Part shown: positions 1-11,752 of the stretch, in pieces
Layout of the letters: the number at the start of each line of letters is the position of its first letter
How positions within the stretch are numbered: position 1 is the stretch's first letter
NCBI GenBank assembly: GCA_947683425.1
Contig: CANTUQ010000009.1
Coordinates: forward strand, 9,501,001-9,565,000
Direction: 5' to 3'
DNA: 64,000 bases
Origin: Excoecaria cochinchinensis
Taxonomy: Eukaryota > Streptophyta > Magnoliopsida > Malpighiales > Euphorbiaceae
Translations under genes and position numbers: made by a program
The notes under the pieces: model-generated
The model's input: only the letters and a program-made list of their open reading frames with translations
The model's database searches: none
Told to the model about the DNA's origin: nothing

Positions 1-167
1 TGAATATTTTCATGTATAATGCATGCCTTGGGACCTAGAAAGCCCATTTCCTTTACTCGTTTCAAATTATTTTCATGCTAATCGCATGTTGTTTTTTCCT
101 TGATATGTGCAAAGCATGTGGGCAGCCATTGCCCTTTTCATTTATTATCAGTCTTCTCTATTTAGTT

Positions 168-2251
168 TTCGGGCCGCCATTGCCTCCCAGACGTAGAGTA
201 CCGCAGGCCCAGCCCGAGATCGTAGTTCCAGATTGGATGGATGCTGAATCAGCTCAGAGGTATAGAGCATTGGCTCAGGTAGAGCTTCGGGCCAGCCGTT
301 TTGTATCCCGGCCATTCTGGAGGCCCTAGGGATGGCCCCAGAGTTTGATTTGCTCGTCGAGGGTGCTGGGTGGACAGAGTTCCTTGAGCCCTCCTTCTAG
401 ACTTTTCCAGAGGCTACTCGCCAGGTCCTGGCCACTCTTCGCTACACCGATTTTCAGAGTGCAGATACCGACCCAGGGGTGGTTCAGTTTTGGTTCGACG
501 GCGACCACTTCAGTATCACTAGACAGAGATTCGCTCAGGTCATGGGGCTCCCTACAGAGGAGGGGGTCGAGATCCCACGGCGAGCTGTTAGACGCGCCCA
601 TTGGGCGGCTATTGCCATATCGGGAGTGCTATATGATCATGATACGGCAAAGAGCACCGTACTGGTGTCTCAGGCACTCTGGTATTTGCACATAGTGCTA
701 TCCAGTTCGTACCTCGGTCGAGCTGGTAATCTAGGGTCGCTTAATGCGACCGAGATCTGGAGCCTCTGGGCTATGGTGGCAAGCCAGCGTCTCAACATTA
801 GCCATGAGATCTTGGCCAACTTGACCAGAGTCGGCAGAGGGTTGACACCCGTGGTGATAGTGGGAGGAGTTATCACCCGGCTACTTTTGAGGTTGGGAGT
901 TGCCCCTGACAGGTTGAGGGCACCCTTGCCGGAGGGGATCCACGTGGATGCAGCCGCGGCAGTACAGATAGGGATGATCTCCCAAATATCAGGCCAGGCA
1001 GAGGCCTATAGAGTGCTGACTATTCATGAGACCCGGCGGATGTTCTAGCTTCCACCCTTGGGTCCAGATCCATATCACCCGGAGCACCCCGAGGATCAGC
1101 CTCCACAGCCAGAGCCCCAGCCTCAGCCCGAGCCTCAAACAGAGTACCAGCCTCTACATCCAGAGCCCGAGCCTCAGCCAGAGCACCAGCCTCTACATCC
1201 AGAGCCAGAGCCCCAGCCTCCTCAGCCGCAGACTGTGCCACCGCCACAGCAGCAAGAGCAGCCCAGGACCCCATCGGACTTCGATATAGAGATCACGATG
1301 GATGATCTCTTTGCTGCCTCACCAGCATCCCGAGCACCGACTCCTGTCCCATCGCCGGGCTTCAAAGTGCACAGGACTACCCATGGGCCCCCTGAGAGAT
1401 ATCATCCTTATTCTAGAGGCGACCTGGGGGCATCCACTTCTACAGCACTGCCTCCAGAGCCACCACAGCAGCAGCCAGCACATGCCGACTTCTCTCAGCT
1501 CCTCACTTCCATGTTCACAGCCTTGGAGTGATGACAGGATGAGAGGGATAGAGCTATTCATGATAGGTTGGACCGCCAGCAGGCTGCTATTCAGGAGCAG
1601 TCCCAGTCAGTGGAGCGGTTAGCCCGGGAGCAGGCTGGCTACATCGAGCATACTACGCGGGAGCAGGCTCGGGTCGTGGATGCTTTTAGGGATGAGCAGG
1701 CTCGGGTCATAGAGACCCTCAGAGGTGAGCAGTTGGGACTGATCGAACAGATTGCTCAGGGCCAGAGGGAGCTGAGACAGCAGCTCGCTCATGATTTGAG
1801 GACGTCACAGGACCAGGCGTCTCAGAGGGTTGACATGACCCTGCAGATGATTGACGAGTCACTTGACTCTCTGAGATCCCGCGTCCAGGCAATAGAGGGG
1901 ATACTCCTACCTTTGTCTCAGACCATGAGGGAGTTCAGGGACTAGACAGAGCAGCGCCTAGAGCACATGAAGGGGGCCACCAGCGAGCAGACCACTCAGT
2001 TGAGCAAGGCGTTCAAGAAGTTGGGAGGCACAGTATCAGAGACATTGGAGTTCATCAGGACCTGCACCCAGCCTTTCTTGGATGGCCACGCTCAGATCCG
2101 ATTCAGGCGGGCCCACGATGCCGAGGCAGGACCCTCCACAGCTCAGCCTCCACCTCCGATACGGCCAGCTCCGCCTCCACCTCCGCCCGGGATAGTGCAT
2201 ATATCGGATGATGAGGACCTTGATGAGCCCTCTAACTACACGCCTCTATGA
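168..2251 (+). pseudogene. Athila ORF1-like extra ORF, decayed
   Basis: From about 330 to 2251 one frame is held, broken by stops at 398-400 (TAG), 1046-1048 (TAG), 1529-1531 (TGA) and 1943-1945 (TAG). The N-terminal part (177-329) continues in another frame, so a single-base indel lies near 320. The globular part (about 340-1045) contains VVQFWFDGDHFSITRQRFAQ and a later ALWYLH...LNATEIWSLWAMV block, which I recognise as the type of extra ORF carried by Athila elements (Athila ORF-1 / putative plant transposon protein families). Next come a Pro/Glu/Gln-rich stretch (1073-1240) with a repeated QPLHPEPEPQPE unit, then a long coiled coil (1568-1940) with recurring REQA/DEQAR 11-mers. A second helical stretch ends in a PPPPPP run and an acidic tail, HISDDEDLDEPS. 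Function is unknown; the position matches the 'env-like' ORF of Athila. Assignment rests on remembered family resemblance. Confidence 0.7.
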
Positions 2252-2569
2252 CGTTCAGGGAGTCATTTTTTTGTATATTTGTACTTTGTATATACGTTGT
2301 ACAAAATAGGTATTTTTAGTGAAAAACTTCTATTTTCAAAATTTATGATTCATTCATATAGCATATGAACATATACCTATACATTCATTCATATTCCAAA
2401 CCAAGGAAAATAAAAATGATAAATAACAACTCAATGAAAAAGAACAAATGAACATGGCATAGAAAATAAAGTAAAATCACGCCATTAATAAGCTGGTTAA
2501 AGGATGGCCACTCGAACATGAACTAACAAAACTTTTTATCACATAGGTACAGAGAGTACCGCCTTTTCA
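2252..2569 (+). other. Non-coding spacer between extra ORF and tandem repeat
   Basis: AT-rich sequence after the extra ORF stop. No ORF or conserved motif seen; part of the element's 3' untranslated region. Confidence 0.6.
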
Positions 2570-3080
2570 CAGATCAAAGCTGCAGTTAAAGAAACACTGC
2601 TCTTCACTAAGCCGAGATTGTAGCCAAAGCATGCTGCATCTCACAGATCGAAGCTGCAGTTAAAGAAACACTGCTTTTCACCAAACAGAGATTGTAGCCA
2701 AAGCATGCTGCATCTCACAGATCGAAGCTGCAGTTAAAGAAACACTGCTCTTCACCAAACCGAGATTGTAGCCAAAGCATGCTGCATCTCACAGATCGAA
2801 GCTGCAGTTAAAGAAACACTGTTCTTCACCAAACCGAGGTTGTAGCCAAAGCATGTTGCATCTCACAGATCTAAGCTGCAGTTAAAGAAACACAATTCTT
2901 CACCAAACCGAGATTGTAGCCAAAGCCTGCTGCATCTCACAGTTCGCGCGGCAGCCAAAGAGTGCTACGCACCTTGCAGATCGAATGGGGGTTAGCAAGG
3001 GAACTTCAGATCGAAGCTGTAGTTAAAGAAACACTGCTCTTCACCGAACCGGGATTGTAGCCAAAGCCTGCTACGTCTCA
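2570..3080 (+). repeat. 74-bp tandem repeat in the 3' UTR of the Athila/Tat element
   Basis: The unit starts CAGATCGAAGCTGCAGTTAA and contains GATTGTAGCCAAAGCATGCT. Copies start at 2570, 2644, 2718, 2792 and 2866, exactly 74 bases apart. A strongly diverged stretch follows (2940-3007) and a last copy from about 3008 to 3080. Tandem arrays next to the PPT are common in Tat/Ogre-like elements and can seed satellites. Confidence 0.95.
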
Positions 3081-3255
3081 CCAACCCCTACAAGTCGAGA
3101 CGAGTTTTGGTAGGGATATCTTCGCATCGCCAACCAGGCCGAGATGAGGTCTACCCAGCAAAGGACGCAAAAGGTAAGAACCGTCGCAGGTACGCCTTCT
3201 TTCTTTCTGTCCTTTCTCTGAGTTTTGGCTTATCTAGGCGCTTGTGCACTAGTTT

Positions 3256-3274
3256 CCCCAAAACTGGGGGCAAC
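3256..3274 (+). other. Polypurine tract region before the 3' LTR
   Basis: CCCCAAAACTGGGGGCAAC lies directly before the TGTA start of the LTR. The same 19 bases appear in reverse complement at 21146-21164 before the LTR of the - strand Tat element. They would serve as the plus-strand DNA primer. Confidence 0.8.
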
Positions 3275-5316
3275 TGTAAGCACCGTGTCCCGGAGCGGTC
3301 CAGATCAGAGATTACCCTATGATGAAATCAGTATCCTAGCCTATATAAATGGTTTGGATTTGGGAATTTTAGTCCCGCGTTTCATGAGAAGCGACTCTTT
3401 TTACCTTTTGTAGGCAGAGGGGGAGAAAACGGGGATTTTCGAGTCAAAAAAGGCTTTTTGTCCTCCACAGATGGCCAGCCCATCTGTGAAGTCAGCCCGT
3501 CGCTTCGAGTCACCGACGGCTTGTGGTATTTTTCGACGCCCGTCGAAAAGTCACCGCCCCTGTCAGAATGTCGCCTGGTTTCCCGGAGCACGCTACCTTT
3601 CCGACGCCCGTCGGTGGATGTGGCAGGGCCGTCGGACGAATCCTTGTGTCAGAAGGATTCTTCTGACGCCCGGCCCCACGCACCGATGCCCGTCTGTCAT
3701 GTCTGGCTTATAAAAGCTCCGGGTTTTCAATAGAAAAGGGTTGGAAAATTTTTTTAGAAGGGGAAACTCTGCCCAATTTCAAGTACAATTTCTCTCTCTT
3801 CCAACAAACACATTTCATAAAGAGATCTATTCCAAAAGAGAATCAAATACGTCAAAAGGGACTAAAAACTAATTAGTTTTCCTTAGATTTTGATTCCAAA
3901 TATAATCTTTTAGAAGGGTTAAGGAAGAAATAATCAATTTTTCTTCTTTGGATCCTTCATCTTGCTTTTCGTGGAACACGCGGGGCTTTAATCAACACAA
4001 GAATTTCGCCCAAAGCGATTATCTGAGGGTAAATATTCCGGATTCTTTCTCCATATCATTTCATATTTATTCTTTATTTGTTAATTCTTCCAATTTTGTC
4101 ATTATTTTTCTTTATTTTGACTCTCATTACTTGAATTTATTATAAAATCTCATTTTGGCCTAAAAAAAAAAGTTCTCTCTTTCTGTTTTTTTCGAAGACA
4201 GAGGTGACCGACGGGTCATCTCTATCACCGACGCCCGTCGGTCACCTCATCTACAGATGTCCACTTTTTGAGTGACAGACGGACATGTCGGTCATCTTGA
4301 CTGATGCCCGTCGGTCACCTAAAAGAGGCCGTCGGTGGGTCTGTCTCTTCCCTTTCAAACGATTTTCTATTTTTTCAAGTCCCTTTGGATTCCCACATAT
4401 TGACTGTATGCATATTGACATCTTTTAACTTTCTATGAGTGTATATTGTTTCTCTTGGACTATCTCGAGTTGGAGCGGCTACCTACCATATTTGGAGGAT
4501 TTCGTCCGGTTTAGTTTCCTAATCCTCTTGAATATTTTCTTCATTTGTTGTTTATTGATTATTTTATGTACATGGATGTACTCTTTTCATATCCCGTTGA
4601 TGTATAAAAATGACTCAATTCTTTATATTCGATAAAATGAGGTTTTCACAAAAGCAAGGGTCCAATGCCCTATTTTTATCTAATAGAGACTATCACAAAC
4701 AAAAATATCCAATTTTGATAATGATGCATGCGAGGACCAAAGTCCTCAAAACAAACGATGCCCCGATTTGTGTATGTATCGCACCTTTATAAAGGGAGTT
4801 GTATTCCGCTCCTTGTATTATTGTAATGTATCGCCTTTCGATATTTACTTGCTCATTTACGGCTTTCCAAACGTGAATAAATGCGCCTTTAATAAATTGC
4901 ATCGTGTGGAGAGAGAGCTAATCAATGATAATTAAATTTTGATTATAAAATAATCAAGGTAGAAATAGATGAGAAATCCCAGACCCAGCTCTGGTCTTTG
5001 GGCTCAAAGAGGCTAGAGGTCTACCCTCCAAGACACCTTTTTGTGCCACGAGACTTTAGCGCTAATCCTAGGCTCCTAAGGGCGAGAGGTTTACCTTCCA
5101 AGACCCCTCTGGCTGGCCCAAAAAGGATACCAAGCGCAGTCTTAGGCTCTCCGAGGCGAGAGTAACTTTCCCAATGTTCTATTGGGTGGCGACTCCATGA
5201 TACCTCCTTGGTGCCCAACATAGACGCACTTGCGATTTATCGCAAGCTGTCAACGGACCCACAAACGCCCCGATCGCCCACGTGCGGGCGGCCGCGGGGA
5301 TCCGTCGCGCGTCACA
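3275..5316 (+). repeat. 3' LTR of the Athila/Tat-branch element
   Basis: About 2.04 kb, starting TGTAAGCACC right after the PPT and ending CGCGTCACA. The start resembles the Tat LTR start elsewhere in the window (TGTAGACACC), and the end resembles its GCGCGTCACA end. It has a TATA box at 3709-3716, several inverted CCGACGCCCGTCGG-type segments (about 3600-3625 and 4200-4340), and AGGGTAAAtATTC at about 4026, a donor-like motif shared with the other Tat LTRs. Confidence 0.8.
3709..3716 (+). promoter_or_regulatory. TATA box of the LTR promoter
   Basis: TATAAAAG in a GC-richer context (GGCTTATAAAAGCTCC), about 430 bp into the LTR and followed by an AT/CT-rich leader. It matches the plant TATA consensus. 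Transcription start not shown by sequence alone. Confidence 0.6.
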
Positions 5317-6032
5317 ATATTCCAATTCATTCTCGCGACATGAGTTAGAGTGCCTAAAACATGTATTTATAATTCTAACTGTTAACTCTCGTTAATGAAA
5401 TAGTTAATTATACATACATACTTCAGGAATAATTAACAACCTATAGCAATCTTTCAAGAAATGCTTTAATGACGAAATTCTATTAGCTTTAACTAAGAAC
5501 ATATCTCCCGACTACATTCTTTCTTGTTATGATCATTCATAAAATACCAATAGAAAATTCTGCAAACAAGAATACTTATATTGATATGAATAACAAATAA
5601 TAATATAAATTTGTTCAAGTTCCTAAAGATATCATTAAATATTTACAAAGAAAAAAGCAAAAGTTAGAAGATGAATAAGGAGATCTCTCAACCCTTTTTC
5701 TCTTCACAAATATAATCTTCTCCTTTCTTCTTCTCAAAACATCAAAATGTACTTAAGAATTTACAAATAAAAGTAATTGTTATTTTTTAACTTAATTCTA
5801 TATATCTTTCTTTCTTTGTGAAATTGAATCTTATATATATGTCTTCAAAACTTGTGTCCCTTGAAGTGCCTCTCTAAAGATTTGTGAACCTTGGTAAAAA
5901 ACTTGACTCTTCAAGTGACCCTTCAGAAATAACTTCTTCAATGGCTATTACTATCGTGCTCGCGATAGAACATGGACCTCCAATTCTTTGACTTTTCACC
6001 TGGCTTTGACTTCCTTTCTCTTCCTTGCTTTG
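5317..6032. other. AT-rich sequence without recognisable gene
   Basis: Lies between two LTRs. It holds CT-rich patches and an imperfect palindrome, CTATCGTGCTCGCGATAG (5951-5968). That palindrome resembles the TCGCGA palindromes of the solo LTR at 21631-24176, so this may be an LTR remnant of that family. No coding signal. Confidence 0.4.
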
Positions 6033-6420
6033 TGTAACACCCATTCCCGACCACTAGATTAGCTCTGCTAATGCAGTCAGAAACGGCTGCTAGACAGACA
6101 CGCATGCATGCTTTACTATCACAATTTCATGCCAACACTCTGAACAATAAAATTTCATCATCAAATATACATTCTCATGCATCATATGTCATAGGTTCTC
6201 ATGCTTTCCAACATACACACATACTTACATATATACACAAGCACTCATTAAGATTATAATACTTAGTTATAACAGCTTTACATATTTTCAAATGTTCAAA
6301 ATGTCTTACATAACTGGTACAACCACATTGATACCCCCAAAACCTACACTAAAGTAGTAGTCCTAGCGTTGACCGTTGTTAGCGCAGATTTGTCCTTCCA
6401 AAATCACCTTGCGATCGAAC

Positions 6421-8207
6421 CTACACGAATTAGAAAAGAAACCCGTGCTAAGCGATAACGCCTAGTGGGGAACACATACATAGTATATACATAAACACAA
6501 TATTAATATTATATATGCATCATGTTAAGGTTCATGCCTAAGTCAACAAGTCTAGAACATTTATGTATCATTATATTCATAGCATTGTTACTAATTCACA
6601 TTTTCATCGAGCATGCATTTGCTTGGTGTATACATAATACTTAATCACATGACTAAATAGCTTACATAGGTTTTGCATAAATTCATCAAGTATAAAGCAT
6701 TCACGCATATCAACTTAATAGTTAGGATTATCTTTATCTTTTATATTTAGGTTTGCCTGCAATTCAAAGACGCGGATAATGGGTATAGCATTGGTACCCC
6801 TGAGGTACTATAATTTCATTATAATTTCAATGTATCCGTGGATACACATATACGCATTTATACCCTAAGGTACAGTGACTCAACAAGATCAATATTCCAC
6901 ATTAAAGAATCAAGCAAGGATTTATTTCGCATTGTGACTCCAGAGGAATCGGATGCATTTGGCTGCAGCACTTGACCCTATAGGCATACCTATCTATCCA
7001 CTACTTGACTCGTAGACTAAAGTTGATTAATTTCATTATTGATTTCATAATTGTTAATTCCAATAGCACATACATAAACCAACACCAAGTTCTCCTCTTT
7101 GCATACTTACAAAGCATTAACAAATCCACATTACCCTTTTACACATCACATAACACTTGGACAACTTGCAATCAAATCATTAACTAACAAGTAATTGAAT
7201 TCACTAATGATCTTACAAATATGTATATTTACTTCATATAACCTTGGTATCACACTCCTATAAATGGCCAACAAGTTTGGCTAAAAGCCACACAATTAAT
7301 AATCCAAAATAAATTAGGGTTCCTTGCCAAAATAGGTACCTCACGGTCATAACCAGTTTGGTTGTCACCGTGATATACTGAGGTCTTCAAAACAGAATGT
7401 AAGCTAAGGTACCTCGCAGTCACAACCAATTTGGTTGCCACCATGACATACCATGCACTCCCAAAACAGAACGTACAATGAGGTATCTCACGGTAACAAC
7501 TATTTTGGTTGTCACCGTGAGATACATCACACTTCCGACAGAATGCCATCTATGGCACCTCACGGTCACAACCATTTTGGTTGTCACCGTGACATGCCAT
7601 GCTTCACCAGGTAGAATGGAGCTCCTGCATACCTGATGGTGGCAATCTCTTTGGTTGTCAGCGTGACCTATGCAAAAACACCATAACACAGTTGTGTCAT
7701 TCAAGCCAACTCATTCTTCAATAGTATAACAACTAATACATACCTGATTTCCACTAAGCCACTCTCATCCAATATGCATAAAATTTAACACATACATAAG
7801 CTTAATACTCAACATTCCATTCAAATATCATAAACACGACAGTAGCCTCTAGCCTATTCCACAGGATACAAACTTCTGGTCTTTAAACCTAATCAACTCA
7901 TTCATTTACGTCATTAAGAATTCCAATTACCAATTTAGTTCATGTTTAATCAAATTACACAAACAAATACAATCATGCCATTACACACATAGGGTTAGTT
8001 CCCAAACCTCGTCGCCTATGCTCCTAACGTTCACTGAGCACTAGCTTCTCCGATTTTTGCCTTTCCCTTGTTTTTCTTTAATCCTTCCTCTATAAATACC
8101 ATTCCAATTTTTGAAATTGGACATAATTCATCAATCCTCAATCCACATCAAACCAAAACAAGAAAGAGTAGAAGATGAATTACAAATAACCACTTACCTT
8201 TCAATCT
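6421..8207 (-). other. Putative LTR-internal intron (chromovirus 3' LTR)
   Basis: Donor on the - strand AAAG|GTAAGTGG (G at 8207). Acceptor after a pyrimidine-rich TTTCTTTTCTAATTCGTGTAG, ending at 6421. Length 1787 bp. Same layout as in the other chromovirus-type LTRs of the window. Splicing itself is inferred. Confidence 0.45.
7334..7675 (-). repeat. Array of five imperfect palindromes in the LTR
   Basis: Each unit is about 40 bases of the form ACCTCACGGT...AACCa-tTTGGTTGTCACCGTGA, spaced 70-75 bp. Spacers often contain AAAACAGAATG. These could fold into hairpins in RNA. Same array type, with the same core, as in the 4-kb LTRs at 9608-18746. Confidence 0.85.
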
Positions 8208-8640
8208 TATAAACTTAGTTCTTATTCCACTTAGCAATATTCATAGAATTAATATGAGAACTCTAAGGAACCACACAGAAATGAGAAGAGGAGAAAATAC
8301 AGAGTTGAGGCTGAAAATGAAGGTTCATGCAATTGTGGGCCTTTCTCTCTCCTCAATTCCATATATATGCATGTACTAGTGCAGGTGGCAGCACTATCAA
8401 ATGCCACCCGGATTCCACCTCCCATGCTGCCCCCTATTAGCCTAATTAATCTCCACTTAGTATTAACTTAGTATTAAGTAAATCCTCAATTAACTTAATG
8501 ATGCCAAATTACTGCTTGGCCACTTAACTTTCTTTGGTTATTCAATTAAATCCCTCTTTCATTACAATCAAGTCCACATTACACCCTTAGTTGATCCAAT
8601 TGAGCCAATTACAACTAGGGCACATTTTCGGCCATTACAA

Positions 8641-8658
8641 CTCTCCCCTCTTAAAAAG
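8641..8658 (-). other. Polypurine tract of the chromovirus
   Basis: On the - strand CTTTTTAAGAGGGGAGAG directly precedes the LTR start. Upstream lies TTTCACGGACGAAATTC, close to the TTTCGAGGACGAAATTC found before the PPTs of the two non-autonomous elements. Confidence 0.8.
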
Positions 8659-9188
8659 AATTTCGTCCGTGAAATTCATACCTGAGTCAAATAAGTGAGG
8701 ATGTTGTTCCCGCATAGCAGCTTCAAGCTCCCATGTTGCCTCTTCTACACTATGGTGATGCCAGAGCCCCTTAACAAGTGGAATTTGTTTATTTCAAAGA
8801 TGCCTTACTTCTCTTGCCAGAATTGCCTTCGGTTTCTCATCATAAGAAAAATCTGGCTGAACTTCCACTTCTTGCATAGGTAACACATGAGATTCATCCG
8901 ATCGGTACCTTCTCAACATAGACATATGGAAGACATCATGAAGCTTAGCTAAAATCGGAGGCAATGCCAATCGATAAGCCACTGAGCCCACTCTATCTAA
9001 CACTTTATATGGTCCAATGAACCTCGGACTCAATTTCCCTTTCTTGCCAAACCTCAATACCTTCTTCCAAGGAGACACTTTTAAAAACACTTTGTCACCT
9101 ATTTTAAATTCAATGTCCCTTCTTTTCAAATTCGCATAAGACTTATGTCTGTCACTGGCTGCTTTCAGTCCCTGCTATATAAGCTTTG

Positions 9189-9193
9189 CTTTC
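9189..9193. other. TSD CTTTC, left copy
   Basis: CTTTC here and at 32153-32157 flank the Tat element (TGTGACG...TCTACA in + orientation). The duplication sits inside the integrase gene of the chromovirus and confirms both ends. Confidence 0.9.
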
Positions 9194-9607
9194 TGTGACG
9201 CGCGGCGAACCCCGACTCGCCCCGAACGCCCGCCCTTAGGGCTTTCGTGATGAGGTTCATGAAAACTTGTAAGAAATTACAACTGCATCTATTTTGGGCA
9301 ACAAAGAGGTTTCATGGAGTCGTCACCCAATAGAACATTGGGAAAGTTCGTCTAGCCTCAGTGAGCCTAAGACAACGCAGCTATGTCCATCATAGGCAAG
9401 CCGGAGGTGTCTTAGAGGTTTCCATTAATAGTAGGATGGCCCTCTCACCTCGCTCTTAGGAAAACCTAAGGTGTCTTGGAAGACCCACCCTAATAAAACA
9501 TTAGGATGGTCATCTCGCCTCGTGGCGCCTAGAACTGTGCAAGTTAAAGCCTTTTTACGAGACACAAGAGGTGTCTTGGAAGTCCCATTCCAATGGAATA
9601 TTGAAAT
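9194..9607 (-). repeat. 3' LTR of the Tat element, segment A
   Basis: Matches 29160-29573 base for base with scattered differences. It is the end (U5 side) of the - strand LTR, cut at 9607 by insertion of the LARD-like element; the remainder resumes at 18752. Confidence 0.92.
9603..9607. other. TSD GAAAT, left copy
   Basis: GAAAT at 9603-9607 and 18747-18751 flank the element TGTAACACCCC...GGGTGTTACA. The uninterrupted homologue near 29570 has a single GAAAT, confirming insertion here. Confidence 0.95.
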
Positions 9608-11030
9608 TGTAACACCCCGAAATGTACCCTAGAAGGATTTGTATAACTCTACGGATTTTGGTAGTCGAAACAGTATGATTAGATGGTCGGAGTGATTAAG
9701 TAGGAGGAAAAGATGTGATTAGAATCAAGAAAAAGTGAGTCAAGGGTATTTTGGTCATTTTGCAAAAATGGATTTGATTGAATCGAATAAATAACTACGA
9801 GGGCTAATTTATTAAAATGGAGTAATATTAGACAGAATATATGTGAAATGTGGTGTCAGGTGTGCCGAAAGGACGAATTCAGTATTAGTGCAAAAGTTTC
9901 GGCAAGTGCGGCCAATTGTAAATTTGTAAGGTATTAATTTAGGATTTAATTGAAGGGAGTAAGATTTAATTGTGGGTCAATGTAGGAATGACATCTATGT
10001 AGTGGGCCAAGGAAAGATTAAAGAAGAGCTAAAGGACCAAAAGAAGAATTGTTATAAAAAAATCTACTTAGGGCCAATAGGGGGTTGCCATGTGGCATTT
10101 GAGATAAGCTTGACTTTATTAAGGAAAGAGAGAGAACAAATTTCTGCACTTTCCCCTCTCCTCCTTCACGTGAATTCCCTTTGTTCTTCTTCACTCCCTC
10201 TTCTTCTTCATCTCACGCCAGCCCCTCTCTCTCTCTTCTTGTAAACCCAAGTTATGTATAATGGATGGTAGCTCAAGCACTTTTATAAGAGATAAGAGAC
10301 AGAAGGGTAAGTTATAACTTTCTGATTTCTGCAATTCCTCTTTGGTTAATTAGAAACCCTAATTAATGTTATGTATTTTCTTGATGAGGAAATTTGAGTG
10401 GTGAATCTATGGAAGAGTACATGAGCAAGGAAGTACTACCATTTAAGCTAGTGGAGCATAGGAGCTAAGGTTTGGAAAACTTTCTTCTAACTGTATAAGA
10501 ATTTTTGTATATTCATGTATGATATAAGCTTCTTGAGTGTGTTGTTGATGATTTGTGATGATGGTAGTGAGTGTTGGCTCAAATGACTCATTGTTGCATG
10601 TGAATAGGTTTTTTGGTGAAAAACTGGATTAGAATACACTGGACCTTTCTTCGGTTATTACACTGTTTCGGGAGTTATAGAACTCCAAATGATATGAAAT
10701 CAGTGCCTTTAGAAAGCTAAGATATATTTCTACAAATGTGTTAGAAATAGGTTCGAGCTAATTGTAACTCTAAGTGTCCGAAAAATGGTCAAGAAGTAGA
10801 CCTATCTTCTTTGGACGGGTTCAGAGAAGCACTGTGGGTTGTTTAGATCATATCTGAATCTATAGATGTCCAATTGACCTGTAATTTGTTGCATTTGGAA
10901 GTTAACATCCTCTAGAACATTTGTTTAGAAGGAAGTTTTGGCTAAAAATGAGTTCTAGACTTTGATATAGGCTGTACAAAACTGTGGTGTGAACCAGTCC
11001 CAAAATTTTGCTTCTGTTTTGCAATATTTT

Positions 11031-11142
11031 GGTATGTCACGGTGGCAACCAAAATGGTTACCACCGTGACCTATGAAAATGCATGGCAGAATGCTCATTT
11101 TTGGACCTCACGGTGACAACCAATTGGTTACCACCGTGACCA
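11031..11142 (+). repeat. Two imperfect palindromes in the 5' LTR
   Basis: GTCACGGTGGCAACC pairs with GGTTACCACCGTGAC across a short loop (11031-11073), with a second unit at 11104-11142. Same core as the main array at 11753. Confidence 0.85.
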
Positions 11143-11752
11143 CCTCCTAATATGCATAATTTGAGTGTTTTTCTTCCCGAAACGTACCCGAACTTCATGG
11201 TAAGTTCCTATAGCATGTCTAACTCATTTCTAACCTTAGGAAATGAGTAGGTGGGTGGTCGTCAATCCAAATTATAAGTGATTAAAGCTATAGCATAAGA
11301 GTTTAATAATGAAATTAAATGTATATGTGTGCTTTTTAATTATTGAACAGGATATGCTCGAGGTATTGATCAGGTATGATGTGAACAAGTATGTATAAGT
11401 ATGAATTGAGTTTGCTTAATGGAAAATGTATATAGGGGATATGAGTAATGAATGCATGATTAAAGTAATTGCCTAACAATACTATACGATGCATGCATTG
11501 GTAATAAATGTTATTGGAATGTGTTAGTATGCAAGATAATTATGATACTATAATGGTTCATGTGGATATTTGAGTGCCTATATAATATGATAATCATAAA
11601 GGTGATTTAATGCTTTTAGTTTATGAATTTCTCTTTTAAACAGAGACCTATAATGTGGCAAACCGGGTAAGTAAGTGTTTATGTAAATGTATAAATAGTT
11701 TGTATGAATGATATGATTAAGTGTGAAGAATAGCATTCTGTTTTGAGGTTTT

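Larger units (their letters stand above)
1..5316 (+). mobile_element. Athila/Tat-branch Ty3/gypsy element, 3' part only
   Basis: The window opens inside an LTR retrotransposon on the + strand. Seen in order: a decayed extra ORF (to 2251), a 74-bp tandem repeat (2570-3080), a polypurine tract (3256-3274) and a 3' LTR (3275-5316) that starts TGTAAGCACC and ends GTCACA. An extra ORF and tandem repeats between pol and the 3' LTR are typical of the non-chromoviral Athila/Tat branch. Gag, pol and the 5' LTR lie outside the window, so the left-hand TSD cannot be checked. Confidence 0.8.
6033..8639 (-). repeat. 3' LTR of the chromovirus (about 2.6 kb)
   Basis: On the - strand it starts TGTAATGGCCG right after the PPT and ends GGGTGTTACA. 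It contains a strong 5' splice site (8202-8207), five imperfect palindromes (7334-7675), the TAGGCATACC palindrome (6976-7002) and the stem-loop at 6442-6470 followed by GTGTAG|GTT. The left flank is CTTTG (6028-6032); the matching TSD copy is lost. Confidence 0.85.
8635..9193 (-). pseudogene. Pol C-terminus: integrase tail and chromodomain-like end
   Basis: Reads FKIGDKVFLKVSPWKKVLRF, then GKLSPRFIGPYKVLDRVG and HDVFHMSMLRRY, the conserved integrase C-terminal (GPY/F) module of Ty3/gypsy chromoviruses. After an in-frame TGA (8794-8796) the frame continues as PLVKGLWHHHSVEEATWELE, the plant chromoviral chromodomain core. It ends at a TAA (8635-8637) made from the first bases of the LTR. Another stop sits near 9176. 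The N-terminal neighbour is at 32153, on the other side of the nested Tat element. Confidence 0.88.

Noticed and set aside
10244..10260. 90-codon ORF at 9972-10244 (also 15064-15336) as an element gene
   Set aside because: Conserved only because the LTRs are recent duplicates; it ends in CT-rich leader sequence and has no family resemblance.
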